A stretch of DNA of 64,000 nt from Torymus aiolomorphi. Its lineage: Eukaryota > Arthropoda > Insecta > Hymenoptera > Torymidae. The DNA lies in NCBI GenBank assembly GCA_036365515.1, contig CM070876.1:97668150-97732149 (forward strand). The letters are read 5' to 3'. Shown piece by piece: positions 23,232-31,861 of this stretch (position 1 is the stretch's first letter; each line of letters begins with the position of its first letter). Under the pieces are notes generated by a model. It ran no database searches, was not told the DNA's origin, and worked only from the letters and a program-made list of their open reading frames with translations. Position numbers and translations under genes: made by a program.

Positions 23232-24660
23232 CTTTGAAAGCATTCTTACCGCAGAACGCACAGACGCAGATATTTTATCACTGTTGGTCGAATTTGCTGA
23301 CAGATTTTATTTGACGGGAGATATTATGCCCGCGACCAATGTAATTGAACATGAAATACCAACCATAACTAACATCCCTATTAGAATTAAGCAATTCAGA
23401 CACCCGCCCGTTCTGAAAGAAGAAATAAATAGGCAGGTTAGCGAGATGTTAGAAAAAGGAATCGTCGAGCCGTCTACAAGTGCTTACTCGGCGCCAGTGT
23501 TCTGCGTTGAAAAAAGCCAGGACCCGACGGGAAAAGAAAATACAGGGTCGTCGTTGATTTTAGAAAATTAAGTGCGATTATACCAGACTATAATCACCCG
23601 GTACCAAATATAGCAGACATTCTCGATAAGCTGGGCAACGTGAAGTATTTTTCGGTATTTGATTTATACGCGGGATACCACCAAATTAAAATCAAGCTGG
23701 AAGATAGAGATAAAACAGCATTTTGTTGCGATCTCGGTTTATTTCACTTTATTAGGTCACCTTTTGGTCTGAAAACTAGCGCGCCGGTATTTTTGTCTCT
23801 GGTACTTAAAGTAATCGCGGGAATGAAAAACGTAGTACATTTTTTTGACGACATTTGTGTGTATTCAACCACATTTGAAGAACATATAGAAACAATACGA
23901 AAACTTTTCAAAAAATTGCGACATGCAAACTTAGTATTACAACCCGAAAAATGTGAATTTTTAAAACCAGAAATTAATTATTTAGGGCATATCATTAGCA
24001 GCAATGGGCTGCGGCCGGACCCAGAGAAACTAAAAGCAGTTAAGGAATTTCCCGTACCGAAAAATCAAAAAAATATTAAACAATTTTTAGGAACGGGTTA
24101 TTATAGAAGGTTTATTTAAAATTTTGCGCAAATAGCGAAACCTTTAACCAACCTATTGAGAAAAGAACAACAGTTCATTTGGGATGAAAACGCGCAACAA
24201 GCATTTGTTAAATTACGCGATAGTTTGTGCTCACCACCAGTTTTGGCGCACCCGCACTTTGAAGAAAAATTTCTAGTCACCACTGACGCGAGCGGATATG
24301 CCATAGGAGCCGTTTTATCGCAGGGTGAAATAGGAAAGGATAGGCCAATAGCATTTATCTCGCGCGCACTCAATCAAGCTGAAAAGAATTATTGCACTTT
24401 CTCTAAAGAGGCGTTGGCGATCGTCTACGCGGTTACGCAATTTAGACCATATTTATACGGAAATAAGTTTATACTCATTACGGATCATAGACCTTTGGTA
24501 TGATTAAACTCGCATAACGACCCCGGATCTAGAGTCACGCGTTGGCGGTTAAAATTGTTAGATTATCAATTTGATGTGGTGTATAAAAAAGGCGAGCTGA
24601 ATTTAAACGCCGACGCCTTGTCGCGTAATCCGGTCGTGGAAACTGTTTACATCGCGACGC
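23232..24660 (+). pseudogene. pol: Gypsy reverse transcriptase and RNase H, broken
   Basis: RT begins within ILTAERTDADILSLLVEFA and runs through EEINRQVSEMLEKGIVEPS and SAYSAPVF. A frameshift at about 23,540 follows, then VVVDFRKLSAIIPDYNHPVP, VFDLYAGYHQI, FGLKTSAPVF, the catalytic FFDD box and YLGHIISSNGLRPD. RNase H follows: TTDASGYAIGAVLSQ, then NYCTFSKEALAIVYA and ITDHRPLV. In-frame stops occur at 24,118 (after YYRRFI) and 24,501 (TGA where HRPLVW expects Trp). RT and RNase H would make the cDNA. No aspartic protease DTG/DSG precedes it. The FFDD in place of the common Y-x-D-D is a tolerated Gypsy variant. Confidence 0.88.
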
Positions 24661-25001
24661 AAGTTAGTGTAGGGGAGAGGGGCGACATACTGACAATGAT
24701 AGCCAGTCTGTCGACCAAGCTTTAGTTTCTCCCGTTATTCAGAGAGGCGAGCCGCCCGCCCCGCACGCAATGGCCACGCGCACCCGCGCTGGCCGCCAGC
24801 CCAACGAAATGTATAAGCAGGCCATAAAAGCACTGTTACCTCAAAAACGGAAAATAGCCACCGCAGGTGAGAAATGCGAGCATCCTGTCATGCATAAAGA
24901 AAATGTAGCATTCACGGAACACCTAGACTCGGGCGACTATAAAAAAATGAAATCTCGGGCAGACCTACATCTCCAGCTGTGAGTATAGCCAGCTCCGAAC
25001 A
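24661..25001 (+). pseudogene. Pol linker, decayed
   Basis: Frames here include RAGRQPNEMYKQAIKALLPQ and VAFTEHLDSGDYKK, polar sequence between RNase H and integrase with no named domain. Stops at 24,723 and 24,980 and a frame change near 24,985 break it. Confidence 0.5.
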
Positions 25002-26195
25002 GTGTGTCAGGGCTACAGAAAAAATATTGTGAAAAATTCTCCAGAATTTTATGCACCCTTCGCGGATATAACTCTAAAAGAAAAAAGCGTCCTCGACCCA
25101 GGAGGAGTTAGCCTAGAAAGCGACACATACCGCGAAAATGTTGTATATTGTAGGGATAAGCTGTTCATGAGGAAGGACAATTACCTTTACGTGGTATGCG
25201 CAAAAGGGACCCCGGTCGACGAAGGGGCTAGGCAATTAAAAGATTTAGGCAAACTACCCCGGCTGGAGAATTTATCGGTCGGCGAACCCAAAATTATCAA
25301 GGTGAACAAGAAAATGCATTTCGTCATGCCTATTAGAGGAGACAATAAGAATAGTTTAGCTACAACCTTAGAAATTTGGAAACAATTAATTAAGAAATTA
25401 AATGAAATACTGATTGAAAAGCAGATAACTTCAGTTAGTTGGGCAAAGAGCGAGCATATCGAGAATGTAGAATTTAAAGAATTGTTAGCGGGCATTAGGC
25501 ACGGATTAATTAAAGAAGATTTAAAAATAATAATTTGCAAGGGACTCATACAACATCCAGAACCGAGCAAGAGAACGGATATTATTCGCGAAGCTCACTG
25601 CTCGGTAGCTGGTGGCCATAAAGGCGTTAACAAAACATTAAACCGCGTAAAACATAAATTTCAATGGGAGCATCTTAAAGAAGACATACAGACTTTTATT
25701 AAAAAATGCGTTCCATGCCAATTAAAGAAATTAGTACGGGTTAAAACCAAGCAAAAAATGATTATTACTGACCATCCATGCATTCCATTTTTCACTGTAA
25801 GTTTGGATATTGTGGGCCCGCTACCGAAAACTCGGAACGACTCAGAGTATATTTTAACGATGCAAGATCAATTCACAAAATTCTCTGTAGGCGTTCCGTT
25901 AAAAGATCAAACGGCCATATCTGTAGCTGATGCTTTCATTAAACGTTTTATTTGCACTTTCGGCGCACCACAAGCTATGCTCACTGATCAAGGCACTAAT
26001 TTTCTTAGTAGATTAATTAAGCGGGTAGCTAAACGCTTTAGAATTAAGCAAGTAAAAACTACTGCTTTCCACCCGCAATCTAATGGCTCGCTGGAACGAT
26101 CGCACTCGCCGCTTAGCGAATTTTTAAAAATGTTCGCGACCAAAAATCTAGACTGGGATGAGTGGGTCGAACTAGCAATGTTTAACTTCAACACG
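25002..26195 (+). pseudogene. pol: Gypsy integrase (zinc finger and DDE core)
   Basis: This is the 5' part of a 505-codon open frame with no ATG, as expected inside a pol polyprotein. Residues 40-190 are the linker before integrase. The HHCC finger is H199, H206, C236 and C239. The catalytic core has D269 (SLDIVGPLP), D329 (LTDQGTNF) and E365 (NGSLERSHS), 35 residues after the second D as in retroviral integrases. The core ends at FNFNT (residue 398); the expected C-terminal domain is absent and the frame continues into an envelope-like tail. The catalytic triad is intact, but the protein lacks its DNA-binding end. Confidence 0.88.
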
Positions 26196-26519
26196 GGTAA
26201 GCACGAAGAGCCACATGCAAGAAAAAATGACATAGACCCCACTAAAATTACTAGTAAAGATTGGTTGTTTATAATATTCTATGCTGTTTTGGCATTCGCA
26301 ATGATTGTATTTTTGGGTTTGTTTACGCATTTGGCTTATCGTTGTCTTAAAACCAAATCAGGAGCGAAAGCGCCTACCGAAAATGCATACGTGCCAATGC
26401 GGGTCTTAGACCCGCATTTTAGATGCGAGTTTACAGGGGTGTCTCATTATGAAGAGGCACGAACACCTCCATTGCCGGTAAAGGGCAGCAAACCAAGCAC
26501 GTCATCTACGACAGTGTAG
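26196..26519 (+). pseudogene. Envelope-like membrane anchor and tail, fused to integrase
   Basis: In frame with integrase from about residue 399 of the 505-codon ORF. A polar stretch is followed by a ~25-residue hydrophobic segment (WLFIIFYAVLAFAMIVFLGL, about 421-445) and then a basic, proline-rich tail ending at 26,519. A single membrane span near the C terminus followed by a short cytoplasmic tail is what insect retroviral envelope proteins have. No signal peptide, ectodomain or furin-type site is present, so only the 3' end of env survives. The call rests on topology and position, not on a recognised envelope motif. Confidence 0.5.
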
Positions 26520-26587
26520 GGCGCTGCCAGAGCGATATAGACATACAAGAAAACGTGTAGCTTCAGAAGGCATTTTCCCTCACTCAA

Positions 26588-26611
26588 ATTTCCCTTTCCC
26601 TTTCTTTTCAG
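26588..26611 (+). promoter_or_regulatory. Strong splice-acceptor-like tract before ORF A
   Basis: A polypyrimidine run with TTTCCCTTTCCCTTTC and ending TTCAG at 26,611, about 105 bp upstream of the ORF A start codon. It is well placed for a spliced subgenomic message like that used for env. Confidence 0.5.
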
Positions 26612-26715
26612 TCCCACCCCCGTGCGCGTAGGAAGGTAGAGCGGCTGGCCACAAGCATGAAGCAACAACAGTCCAGCACTAGCAGTCCTAGCAGCAAGTC
26701 CACGTAACCACAGAT

Positions 26716-27474
26716 ATGGAGTGCAGATTCTACGCAAAATCGCTGATGCGGCTGGCCATGGGGACCTTCATCAAGTACGAGAACGGGTTAGCCGAGGCTA
26801 GCGACCGAGTGTCGCAAATAGTGTACAGAAACCTCTGGACACTTTGCCGATTGTCGCTCCAGCCTGACGAGGACGAGACGTTGGAAGCAGCAATAAAAAA
26901 AATAACAGCCAGTACCAGCCATGAAAGGAGGACGGCACTTAGGGTCTTCAGACTCATGAGTGCGAATGATAAATGGAGGATGGTCAGTCGCGGCGGACCA
27001 TTAGCCGCCGCACGATGGCATCGTCAGCGCAGCAGGATCGAGGCGGAGCGAGTGTTCGAAGAAGTGAGCCTGGGCCTTAGGCTAACTGCGCCCTATGGAC
27101 AAGAGGGCTTCGGGGATCAACTGTGCTATGGTCAATGCGACGGCTGTGCAGTTGACCCGCCGGCTTGGAGGAACTGCACGCGCTGCGTAGCAAGCAGCGT
27201 GGGCCCCGGCACATTGGCAACGTGTTTCGACTGCACCGAGGAGGACCACATGCAAGCTCTCCAGGAGACAAGATGTCCAGCATGCGGAGGCGCACCCATC
27301 TTGAATGCTTGGCAGCCTCCGCCCGAAGAAAACTGGAACGATGAAGAGGAGCACGATCTGCTATGGAGACAACAGCAGTGGCGGCAATTCCAACAATGGG
27401 AGAACGAGAATAGAGCCGAAGCCGGATTCTGGGAGGGTGGCAACCCGGAACCACCAGACGAATTGACGCTATGA
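26716..27474 (+). CDS. ORF A: four-CxxC zinc-binding-type accessory protein in the Gypsy element
   Basis: 252 codons, ATG at 26,716, intact. Residues 1-125 are helical-looking and charged. The conserved module is PYGQEGFGD (126-134), C141-DG-C144, PAWRNC154-TR-C157, C170-FD-C173, H178 and RC187-PA-C190-GGAP. Four CxxC pairs with a conserved His suggest two zinc sites, perhaps interleaved. The C-terminal 60 residues are Gln/Trp/Glu-rich and acidic (LLWRQQQWRQFQQW). It lies inside the element between the env remnant and the 3' LTR. It is GC-richer than gag and pol. It is clearly paralogous to ORF B. I do not recognise the family. A regulatory or RNA-binding accessory role is inference only. Confidence 0.75.
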   Translation: MECRFYAKSLMRLAMGTFIKYENGLAEASDRVSQIVYRNLWTLCRLSLQPDEDETLEAAIKKITASTSHERRTALRVFRLMSANDKWRMVSRGGPLAAARWHRQRSRIEAERVFEEVSLGLRLTAPYGQEGFGDQLCYGQCDGCAVDPPAWRNCTRCVASSVGPGTLATCFDCTEEDHMQALQETRCPACGGAPILNAWQPPPEENWNDEEEHDLLWRQQQWRQFQQWENENRAEAGFWEGGNPEPPDELTL

Positions 27475-27486
27475 ATTTTTTTCCTG

Positions 27487-27498
27487 CTCCCTTTTCAG
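27487..27498 (+). promoter_or_regulatory. Splice-acceptor-like tract before ORF B
   Basis: TTTTTTTCCTGCTCCCTTTTCAG, read as two adjoining pieces just after the ORF A stop, ends with AG at 27,497-27,498. A donor-like CTGTAAGTG (about 27,586) and acceptor-like CCACCCGCAG (about 27,641) follow in the ORF A-B spacer. Confidence 0.4.
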
Positions 27499-27520
27499 CC
27501 ATTTGTAATCGCTACTTTGT

Positions 27521-27538
27521 AAAAAAAAAAAAAAAAAA
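27521..27538 (+). repeat. Internal poly(A) tract after ORF A
   Basis: An 18-base A run 47 bp past the ORF A stop codon. No AATAAA is seen upstream. The second run after ORF B sits in the same relative place. Confidence 0.8.
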
Positions 27539-27910
27539 CCTTGGGCGGGAGACTCTGGCAAGCGCCGCCCCGCAGCAGAGCTCTGTAAGTGTGGAGGTGG
27601 CGTGTCGTGCCATGCTCGGCTGACCGTGTCCACCCGCAGCACAAGTGAGCACCGAAAATACGGTCGCTTATGCCAACGGACGGTAAGCTACCACGCGACC
27701 GTGGCAGATCGCGAGGTAACCAAGCGCTGAGCACAAACTCGATGCGCACCTTACCTTCAGCCAGAAAGACGCGAGCTTGGTGACCGAACAATGGCATTTG
27801 GACCACACACAAAAAAACTCAGTATATATCTTTTATGTGTAGATTTGCCTGGAAACCAACCAATCACACCTAGGGTCCAAACTGGTACCAATTGCATCGG
27901 ACCACGAGGC

Positions 27911-28636
27911 ATGGACAACGCCGCGGAACTCATCTGGTATGCTTATGTCCCGATTTTGAAGTACGAGGCCAAGAGGGTGTATGTCACTCGGGTCACTCGG
28001 CGCACCTGGGCCCCACGCAGCTACAGCCCTGAAGTACATTATCAAATATACCGCAGATGTACAGCTTGGATGGATCATACTTGGGGCGGCAGGCATCAGG
28101 AGCGTCCCGGGCCTTTTTCCGAAAGGCTTGAAAAGGACTATGAGGCCACAACGGATCGAATCTTCCGCAGTTTTATTAGTACCGATATCTGGCTTTTTAT
28201 GCAGCAAAATAACGAGTGGAGCGGGGTCCACTGGTCAAGGTCGGTTACTCGCTATTACAATAACTATAACCAACACCCAGAGTGGTCACCCAGGCATTGT
28301 GACCCGAGGCTAGAGAACAACGATTACGCCTTATTTGAGGCAGACACCCAGAGCACCACGTATGCAGACCGCCTACATTTACCATACGGAGGCGAAGGTT
28401 TTGGCGACGATCAAACCTATGGCATTTGCACTGAATGCGAACAGAGCATTCCTGCCTGGCGCAACTGCGCTGAGTGTCAGGTCTTTAGCGGCAAACCGGA
28501 TTGTTTGGACGAATGTTTAACGTGCGACCGACTGGAGCACGTTTGGGCGCTCGAAGAAGACCGCTGTCAGGAGTGTGGGGGGTCGCCCACTAGACCGATG
28601 CTGGAGTCCGACGTGGTCAATGAACAATGGTGGTGA
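27911..28636 (+). CDS. ORF B: paralogue of ORF A, four-CxxC accessory protein
   Basis: The open frame starts at 27,791 (281 codons), but the Met at 27,911 is preferred. From it the protein aligns with ORF A from its own start (VPILKYEA against GTFIKYEN) and is 241 residues long. Numbering from 27,791, the module is PYGGEGFGD (198-206), C213-TE-C216, PAWRNC226-AE-C229, C242-LT-C245, H250 and RC259-QE-C262-GGSP. This has the same order and nearly the same spacing as ORF A. Upstream, RIFRSFISTDIW matches RVFRLMSANDKW. The N-terminal half is Tyr/Trp-rich. Intact, GC-richer than gag/pol, same strand. Function unknown. Confidence 0.75.
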   Translation: MDNAAELIWYAYVPILKYEAKRVYVTRVTRRTWAPRSYSPEVHYQIYRRCTAWMDHTWGGRHQERPGPFSERLEKDYEATTDRIFRSFISTDIWLFMQQNNEWSGVHWSRSVTRYYNNYNQHPEWSPRHCDPRLENNDYALFEADTQSTTYADRLHLPYGGEGFGDDQTYGICTECEQSIPAWRNCAECQVFSGKPDCLDECLTCDRLEHVWALEEDRCQECGGSPTRPMLESDVVNEQWW

Positions 28637-28683
28637 TCCATAAAAGGCGCTATAAATGTGTTTTTAGGGACTATATATGTATT

Positions 28684-28708
28684 TAAAAAAAAAAAAAAAA
28701 AAAAAAAA
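28684..28708 (+). repeat. Internal poly(A) tract after ORF B
   Basis: About 24 A residues some 48 bp past the ORF B stop, the same distance as the run after ORF A. Confidence 0.8.
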
Positions 28709-28825
28709 CAATTTATGACAAAGTTGTATGTACTCGCGCAGGATGTTTGCACGATTCTAGCTCCCACCACCCCAGATTTGAAAGGAATAGGCGGGGTAGA
28801 CAACGCTGCCCGGCAGCACATGTCT

Positions 28826-28837
28826 TTAGGGGGGGCG
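28826..28837 (+). promoter_or_regulatory. Polypurine tract
   Basis: TTAGGGGGGGCG ends immediately before the 3' LTR, where the plus-strand primer of LTR elements is expected. The C near its end is a slight imperfection. Confidence 0.6.
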
Positions 28838-29767
28838 TGTCACGTCGAGCACGACTGAACGTCTCCATCTGCAACACAAACTCGACAACTTGTCCATCCA
28901 TATATTTTTTCCTTACTCTAAGGTATAGCATCTACCGTGGGTAACCGACCAAGATCTGAAAGACTCGAGTGGTAACACGAGCCCGAACAAAAGTCATTAC
29001 GTCACATTCTTTCCTCACCTAATTACGCACCCACGCTCTCCCCTGTTTGCCTTTCCCTAAAATCCTAATTCCTGGAAAAGCCATAAGCACGAATGAGCGA
29101 ATTATTGATTTGTCATAAAACACGCTCGCGGAGCGAGTATAAAAGGCGCCTCGCGCCTCTTCTCGGGGCAGAAGCTTGCCGATCTCTTGTATTAGTAGGG
29201 CGAAGCCCTTGTCCGTCGATTGATTATATTGCACTTAGAATCTTTGGTGAATTATACATTCTGACTTAGAATATTTTCGAGCAGAATCGACTTAGAATCT
29301 TATTGCAACGCTTCTCTGATTGTAGTCTCGCGAATAATTGTTGATATTATATCTCGTCTACAATCAGTATTTAATCAGTGTAGTAACATTTATATATTTA
29401 AATAAATACTTATTATTCACATTTGGAGCGTATTTATTTCGGAACCTTCTCCTGCCATTTGAAACTCCCGCCACGGCGAACATCGGAGCTGCCGCCTTGA
29501 CCAGTAGAGAGCACCAGCCAATCAACACTCGTCTTAAAGTAAGAAACGTTCAAAATAGTTAGTCTTTCCATTCTCTCTACTAATAGTTGCCATCGCTTAG
29601 CGCTTATCTCCGTTACCTACGTTCCTTTATTAAATTATTTAAAGTCCGATTGTCTACTTTCACGAGTTCCAATTCCCGTGGTTATTACGTGTAGGCGACG
29701 ACCGAAAGCGGAACAAATTATCGCCCTTAATTTACCGTTTTCGCGACATTGTAACACGGACGTTGCA
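28838..29767 (+). repeat. 3' LTR (930 bp)
   Basis: Same sequence as 20,912-21,842 with scattered substitutions and a few indels, for example GGTATAAAAGC against AGTATAAAAGG. Its end reads ACGTTGCA instead of ACGTGACA, so the terminal inverted repeat is damaged on this side. Confidence 0.92.
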
Positions 29768-29771
29768 ATGT

Positions 29772-30845
29772 ACTGGGAAAATAATCAGCTGATGCTTCAT
29801 GGTTTTGTACAATTAGATGCCAAAATTTATTTGCCATTCTATTAAACAGTCTTAAATCATTTATCATTTCCTTTATGACTATAATTATTCATTATAAGAG
29901 TGTATATTAGAAATATTATTGGAAAATCGAGAAAACACATATATTTCGCCAATGTCGAGCATGTCCAAACATTCTTGAACTTAAACTTCGTACATTAGAA
30001 AATGTAACATTTCATGATAATAATTATAAATAGTTCTATGAATAAAATGCAACGTTGGCATCAAAACGGTATACTGTATAAAAAGTTTCTGCTGAAGTTT
30101 GAGAAAAGAAAAATCTAAATAAAGCTTATCATTTACCGCACATGAAAAATAACATATTTAAAAAATATTAAGAAAAAACCCAAATTCTTGGACGTAATTG
30201 ACGCACAGTTAAAAAGTTATGTTTCATAGTAATTTATCAGATTCTTAGATAAAGAAAAAATTGCATGGGCATCAAAATGGAATACTGTATGAGGACAACT
30301 CCGAAAAATTTGACGTAAAATATTCGTAATAAAGCTGTTTTTCACGTACTGGAAAAGAAAGCAGTTGATTCCTCATGATTTTATAAATTATTACGAATAT
30401 TTTATTTGCCATTGTATTAAATAGTCTTAAATTATTTATCATTTTTTTTATTACTATAATCATTAATTAGAAGAGTGTATATTAGAAATATTATGGGAAA
30501 ATGCAGAAAACATACATATTTCGCAAATGTCGAGGATGTCCTCAAATTCTTGAACTTAATTTAGCCCTTTAAAAATGTAACATTTCGTGATAGTTATTAT
30601 AGTTGTTTCTATGAATAAAATGCAGTGTTGGCATCAAAATGGAATACTGTATGAGGACAACTCCGAAAAATTTGAAGTAACAAAATTCGTAATAAAGCTG
30701 TTTTTCACGTACTGGAAAAATAAACAGCTGACGCCTCATGATTTTGTAAGTTCTTATGAATATTTTATTTGTCATAGCATCAACGAATTTTAAATCATAT
30801 ATCATTAACCTTCTAAATACAATTATTCAAATCTAAAAAAGCTTA
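29772..30845. repeat. AT-rich composite repeat, right part (copy A)
   Basis: Continuation of the 20,340-20,911 array after the Gypsy insertion. Diverged units contain TGTCGAGGATGTCC, CATTTCGTGATA and TCAAAATGGAATACTGTATG, the last near 30,267 and 30,634. It directly precedes the virus-like gene cluster. Short frames on both strands repeat with the unit and are not taken as genes. Confidence 0.75.
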
Positions 30846-30861
30846 TGTTTTACCGCTTTGA

Positions 30862-31301
30862 GACGAACCTACGATTGCGCAGAACCACATTATACAACGT
30901 TTAACGAAAAAATACATCGCATCTTTGGTTTTGAGGATACTACTCTCAGACGAGCGGGCACATTTATCACCTCTAAAACAGGGAAAGGTAAAAACTTGGA
31001 CACCAGATCTGCATGTCTGGCGCATGCTATCCCAGATCAACTGTACGTCTACACAGACATTTGGGAATCTTATGCCGTCGTCGATACTCAAACCGCACTG
31101 CTTCGCATAGTTTACTTGGAAAATTCATGATATAAATTTGGCACCAACCTTGTAAGGCATTTTGTATCTATACATTACATTTTGCTCTTACAACATACTT
31201 TTCACAACATTGGCATCGATATAAGAGACCAACACGGCCGACACATACCATTCGAGTATGGAATGTTGACCGTTTCGCTTCATTTTAAGCGTAATCGGTA
31301 A
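30862..31301 (+). pseudogene. Virus-like gene 1, copy A (short structural-type protein, 5' end lost)
   Basis: Reads FNEKIHRIFGFEDTT, then PDQLYVYTDIWESYAVVDTQ and ALLRIVYL. After a TGA at 31,130 it reads HTFHNIGIDIRDQHGRHIPF and VSLHFKRNR to a stop at 31,301. Proteins with this ending occur upstream of F54H12.2-family genes in arthropod genomes, and I read it as a virion-type protein of the same element. The N-terminal half is absent and no ATG is evident. It sits 17 bp upstream of gene 2 on the same strand. Copy B carries the same gene with a further frameshift. Confidence 0.5.
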
Positions 31302-31318
31302 AATTACCCTGCTGCAAA

Positions 31319-31826
31319 ATGAGCCATTATATCACGTACTACAATCAACAGACCGGCAGTGGTATCGGCGTGAGAAACGTTTACGCTGGCTCAACCTATC
31401 AGCGTGACTCTGGAATTGAAGTTTCATCGGTGCGATATTTAGAAAAATTATCCCATATCTGAGTAGTGGTGCTAAAGCTGTGGGTAAAGAAGCCGTTCGC
31501 GCAGGTCTGAACGTACTCGATGACATAGCCAATGACGGTGTAAGTTTCAAAGATTCGGTCAACACTCATCTTCGAGAATCTGGAAAAAATTTAAAAAGGA
31601 AAGCGAAAAAGAAGGTCTCTGAAATGATGAAAGGGCACGGATATAAATCAACGACAGTTAGACGGAAGCGGCAGTCGACGAGCAGTCTTGTGAGAGCACG
31701 CAACGCATCGCGAAGGAAAAGAGTCAAGCGATTAAAAAATCCAAAACTGGTAAGAAGACTAAGGCCAAAAGTAGAAAGAACAAGAAAACCGTTAGAAGTG
31801 TCACAAATATTTTTGGGCCTGCGTAA
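31319..31826 (+). pseudogene. Virus-like gene 2, copy A (basic minor-virion-type protein)
   Basis: Starts MSHYITYYNQQTGSGIGVRN, and a one-base shift near 31,420 moves the frame. It continues FIGAIFRKIIPYLSSGAKAV and then GKEAVRAGLNVLDDIANDGV, followed by a long Arg/Lys-rich tail. A second shift occurs near 31,740. The proper stop is the TAA at 31,824, after an IFGPA-type ending. The Gly-rich start, amphipathic middle and strongly basic tail fit a small DNA-contacting virion protein, but that role is inference. The first frameshift is shared with copy B, so it predates the duplication. It lies between gene 1 and the F54H12.2-family gene. Confidence 0.6.
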
Positions 31827-31861
31827 ATACGGCATACTTATACGCGTGCAGTGGAGAAGGA

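Larger units (their letters stand above)
20912..29767 (+). mobile_element. Gypsy-type LTR retrotransposon with two extra 3' ORFs
   Basis: An 8.86-kb element bounded by ~930-bp LTRs that begin TGTCACG; the left one ends GTGACA and the right one GTTGCA. It is flanked by a 4-bp ATGT duplication. Order: LTR, gag, RT/RNase H, integrase core, envelope-like membrane anchor, ORF A, ORF B, polypurine run, LTR. This is the Gypsy (Metaviridae) domain order, and the 3' membrane anchor suggests descent from an env-bearing lineage. By eye the LTRs differ at roughly 20-25 positions. The uninterrupted homologous site exists in copy B. Gag and pol are broken, so the copy cannot move on its own; ORFs A and B are intact. 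Confidence 0.92.

Noticed and set aside
27077..27502. Three - strand frames opposite ORF A
   Set aside because: Shadows of ORF A in GC-rich sequence; the + strand frame has the CxxC pattern shared with ORF B.
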